From Streptococcus oralis (GTDB taxonomy: Bacteria > Bacillota > Bacilli > Lactobacillales > Streptococcaceae), in assembly GCA_905370255.1 (NCBI GenBank), contig CAJPKC010000082.1, positions 1 through 5,914 on the forward strand: a DNA stretch of 5,914 nt, written 5' to 3'. The notes below the pieces were generated by a model. That model had not been told where the DNA came from and did no database searches. It saw only the letters and a list, made by a program, of their open reading frames with translations. Made by a program: the position numbers and the translations under genes. Positions 4,846 to 5,914 of the stretch are shown one piece after another; the first letter of the stretch is position 1, and every line of letters starts with the position of its first letter.

Positions 4846-4864
4846 CTAGTTATTAAAACTAGAT
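4844..4864. promoter_or_regulatory. 21-bp palindrome at the DUF1836 start site (operator candidate)
   Basis: ATCTAGTT (4844-4851) and AACTAGAT (4857-4864) are a perfect 8-bp inverted repeat around ATTAA, centred on 4854. It overlaps the last two bases of the -10 box and the predicted transcription start, a classic place for a repressor to bind. It could be a site for autoregulation by the downstream DUF1836 protein, which looks like a DNA-binding protein. As RNA it would be only a partial hairpin, because transcription starts inside it. Confidence 0.5.
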
Positions 4865-4879
4865 AAAAAGGAGTTGGAA

Positions 4880-5335
4880 ATGAAAACTACTTTTTCCTAT
4901 CCAAAATGGGAAGAAATTCCAAATATCAATCTCTATCTGGACCAGGTTCTGCTTTATGTCAATCAAATCTGTCCTCCAGCTTCTCCTGACAAGGAGAAAG
5001 GTTTGACAGCTTCTATGGTCAATAACTATGTAAAACATGGCTATCTGCCAAAACCTGATAAGAAAAAATACCAACGCAAACAAATCGCACGATTGATAGC
5101 TATTACTACTCTAAAGTCCGTTTTTTCTATCCAAGAAATTGCTCAAACCCTTAATACCCTACACACAGACACTAATTCAGAAGAACTTTACAATGCTTTT
5201 GTGGACTATATGAATGAAGATATTGATCCAGCTAATCCCATTATCCAGGCAAGCTGCCAAACGGTCAAACTCTATCATCAAACACTTGCACTAGTCTATA
5301 CAGAAATCGAAGAGGAGGAAACAAATGAATACTAG
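4880..5335 (+). CDS. DUF1836 family protein, probable DNA-binding
   Basis: A 151-residue protein of unknown function in the DUF1836 family. The signature region is at residues 42-75: LTASMVNNYVKHGYLPKP followed by KKKYQRKQIARLIAIT. This reads like the winged helix-turn-helix of MerR-type regulators (a helix-turn-helix, then a Tyr-rich wing and a helix), so DNA binding is a fair inference, not shown. Residues 80-140 are helical and carry no catalytic motif; the end EIEEEETNEY is acidic. ATG at 4880 is preferred because AAAAAGGAG ends six bases before it; an in-frame TTG at 4874 would lie against the Shine-Dalgarno sequence. It is first in the unit, and its end overlaps the hemolysin III start by 11 bases. 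A palindrome at its promoter fits self-regulation. Confidence 0.88.
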   Translation: MKTTFSYPKWEEIPNINLYLDQVLLYVNQICPPASPDKEKGLTASMVNNYVKHGYLPKPDKKKYQRKQIARLIAITTLKSVFSIQEIAQTLNTLHTDTNSEELYNAFVDYMNEDIDPANPIIQASCQTVKLYHQTLALVYTEIEEEETNEY

Positions 5336-5914
5336 TTTCAAACTTAGTAAACGACTTAGTTTTGGAGAAGAAATTGCCAACAGTGTCACCCATGCTGTAG
5401 GAGCATTTATCATGCTCATCCTACTTCCCATTTCATCTACTTACAGTTATGAGGCACATGGTTTCTTATCGTCTATCGGTGTTTCCATCTTCGTCATCAG
5501 CCTCTTTCTCATGTTCTTATCATCAACTATTTATCATTCTATGGCTTATGGTTCAACTCATAAATATGTGTTACGAATTATTGACCATTCTATGATTTAT
5601 GTTGCGATTGCAGGTTCTTATACCCCAGTGGTTTTAACCCTGATGAATAATTGGTTTGGTTATCTCATTATTGCTATCCAATGGGGGACAACTATTTTCG
5701 GTATTCTTTATAAAATCTTTGCCAAGAAGGTCAATGAAAAATTCAGCCTCATCCTTTACCTCATCATGGGATGGCTTGTATTGGCTATCTTACCAGCAAT
5801 CATCAGTCAGACAAGTCCAATGTTTTGGAGCCTTATGGTATCAGGTGGCCTTTGCTATACAGTTGGAGCTGGATTCTATGCTAAAAAGAAACCATACTTC
5901 CATATGATTTGGCA
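5325..5914 (+). CDS. Hemolysin III family membrane protein (partial, 3' end missing)
   Basis: An open reading frame of 196 codons that runs off the window; the start is ATG at 5325. It is a multi-pass membrane protein of the hemolysin III/PAQR family (YqfA/HlyIII). Hallmarks are EEIANSVTHAVGA (15-27), the first metal-ligand region SSTIYH with His71, and RIIDHSMIYVAIAGSYTP (84-101). The final HxxxH metal site is just beginning: YFHMIW has His193, and the partial last codon (CA.) can encode the second histidine. Seven hydrophobic segments are expected; about six are visible. With family members near 215 residues, about 20 are missing. AGGAGG at 5313-5318, six bases before the ATG, is a strong ribosome site lying inside the DUF1836 codons. 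Haemolytic activity is the historical name; the true role is unclear and a metal-dependent membrane hydrolase is suspected. Confidence 0.93.
   Translation, partial: MNTSFKLSKRLSFGEEIANSVTHAVGAFIMLILLPISSTYSYEAHGFLSSIGVSIFVISLFLMFLSSTIYHSMAYGSTHKYVLRIIDHSMIYVAIAGSYTPVVLTLMNNWFGYLIIAIQWGTTIFGILYKIFAKKVNEKFSLILYLIMGWLVLAILPAIISQTSPMFWSLMVSGGLCYTVGAGFYAKKKPYFHMIW

Noticed and set aside
4859..5083. Minus-strand frame opposite the DUF1836 start.
   Set aside because: It overlaps the DUF1836 promoter leader and gene, has no ribosome site, and its hydrophobic product is the expected complement of the Lys/Glu-rich coding strand.
5656..5907. Plus-strand frame of 83 codons in the last part of the window.
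   Set aside because: It lies out of frame inside the open hemolysin III gene, whose frame carries all the family motifs.

Overview
The window is core chromosome of a low-GC Firmicute, almost certainly a mitis-group Streptococcus (S. mitis, S. oralis or S. pneumoniae type). The evidence is the class A sortase end, the streptococcal thioredoxin reductase, the DUF4059 protein, the DUF1836-hemolysin III pair and the A/T-rich intergenic style. As I recall, the order trxB, DUF4059, amino-acid ABC transporter, ArsC-like protein, ogt, acetyltransferase, DUF1836, hemolysin III matches a pneumococcal block. The sortase end beside trxB does not match the pneumococcal order I remember, where srtA follows gyrA.

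Layout. (1) 1-212 (+): the C-terminal end of a class A sortase, cut by the window edge. (2) 213-390: a hairpin-rich intergenic element between two converging genes; it ends the sortase transcript and looks like a dispersed streptococcal repeat. (3) 391-3215 (-): three units transcribed leftwards. Farthest upstream is a polar amino-acid (possibly cystine) permease plus ATPase pair overlapping by one base and lacking a binding-protein gene; then a small two-helix membrane protein; then trxB with its own strong promoter. (4) 3372-4748 (-): a compact operon of a GNAT acetyltransferase, an O6-alkylguanine-DNA methyltransferase (8-bp overlap) and an ArsC/YusI-like thioredoxin-fold protein. (5) 4749-4879: a divergent promoter region with a near-consensus rightward promoter and a perfect palindrome at the expected transcription start. 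(6) 4880-5914 (+): a DUF1836 protein overlapping an open-ended hemolysin III gene that runs off the window.

Functionally, the leftward genes lean towards thiol and damage biology: a candidate cystine importer, thioredoxin reductase, a CxxC thioredoxin-fold protein and a DNA-alkylation repair protein. The link is an inference from neighbourhood, not a demonstrated pathway.

I see no CRISPR array, prophage, insertion sequence, tRNA or rRNA, and no clear new multi-gene system. The least expected signals are a perfect 16-bp inverted repeat inside ogt, the 21-bp palindrome at the DUF1836 promoter, a hairpin placed at the likely 5' end of the DUF4059 transcript, and the structured repeat between the sortase gene and trxB.
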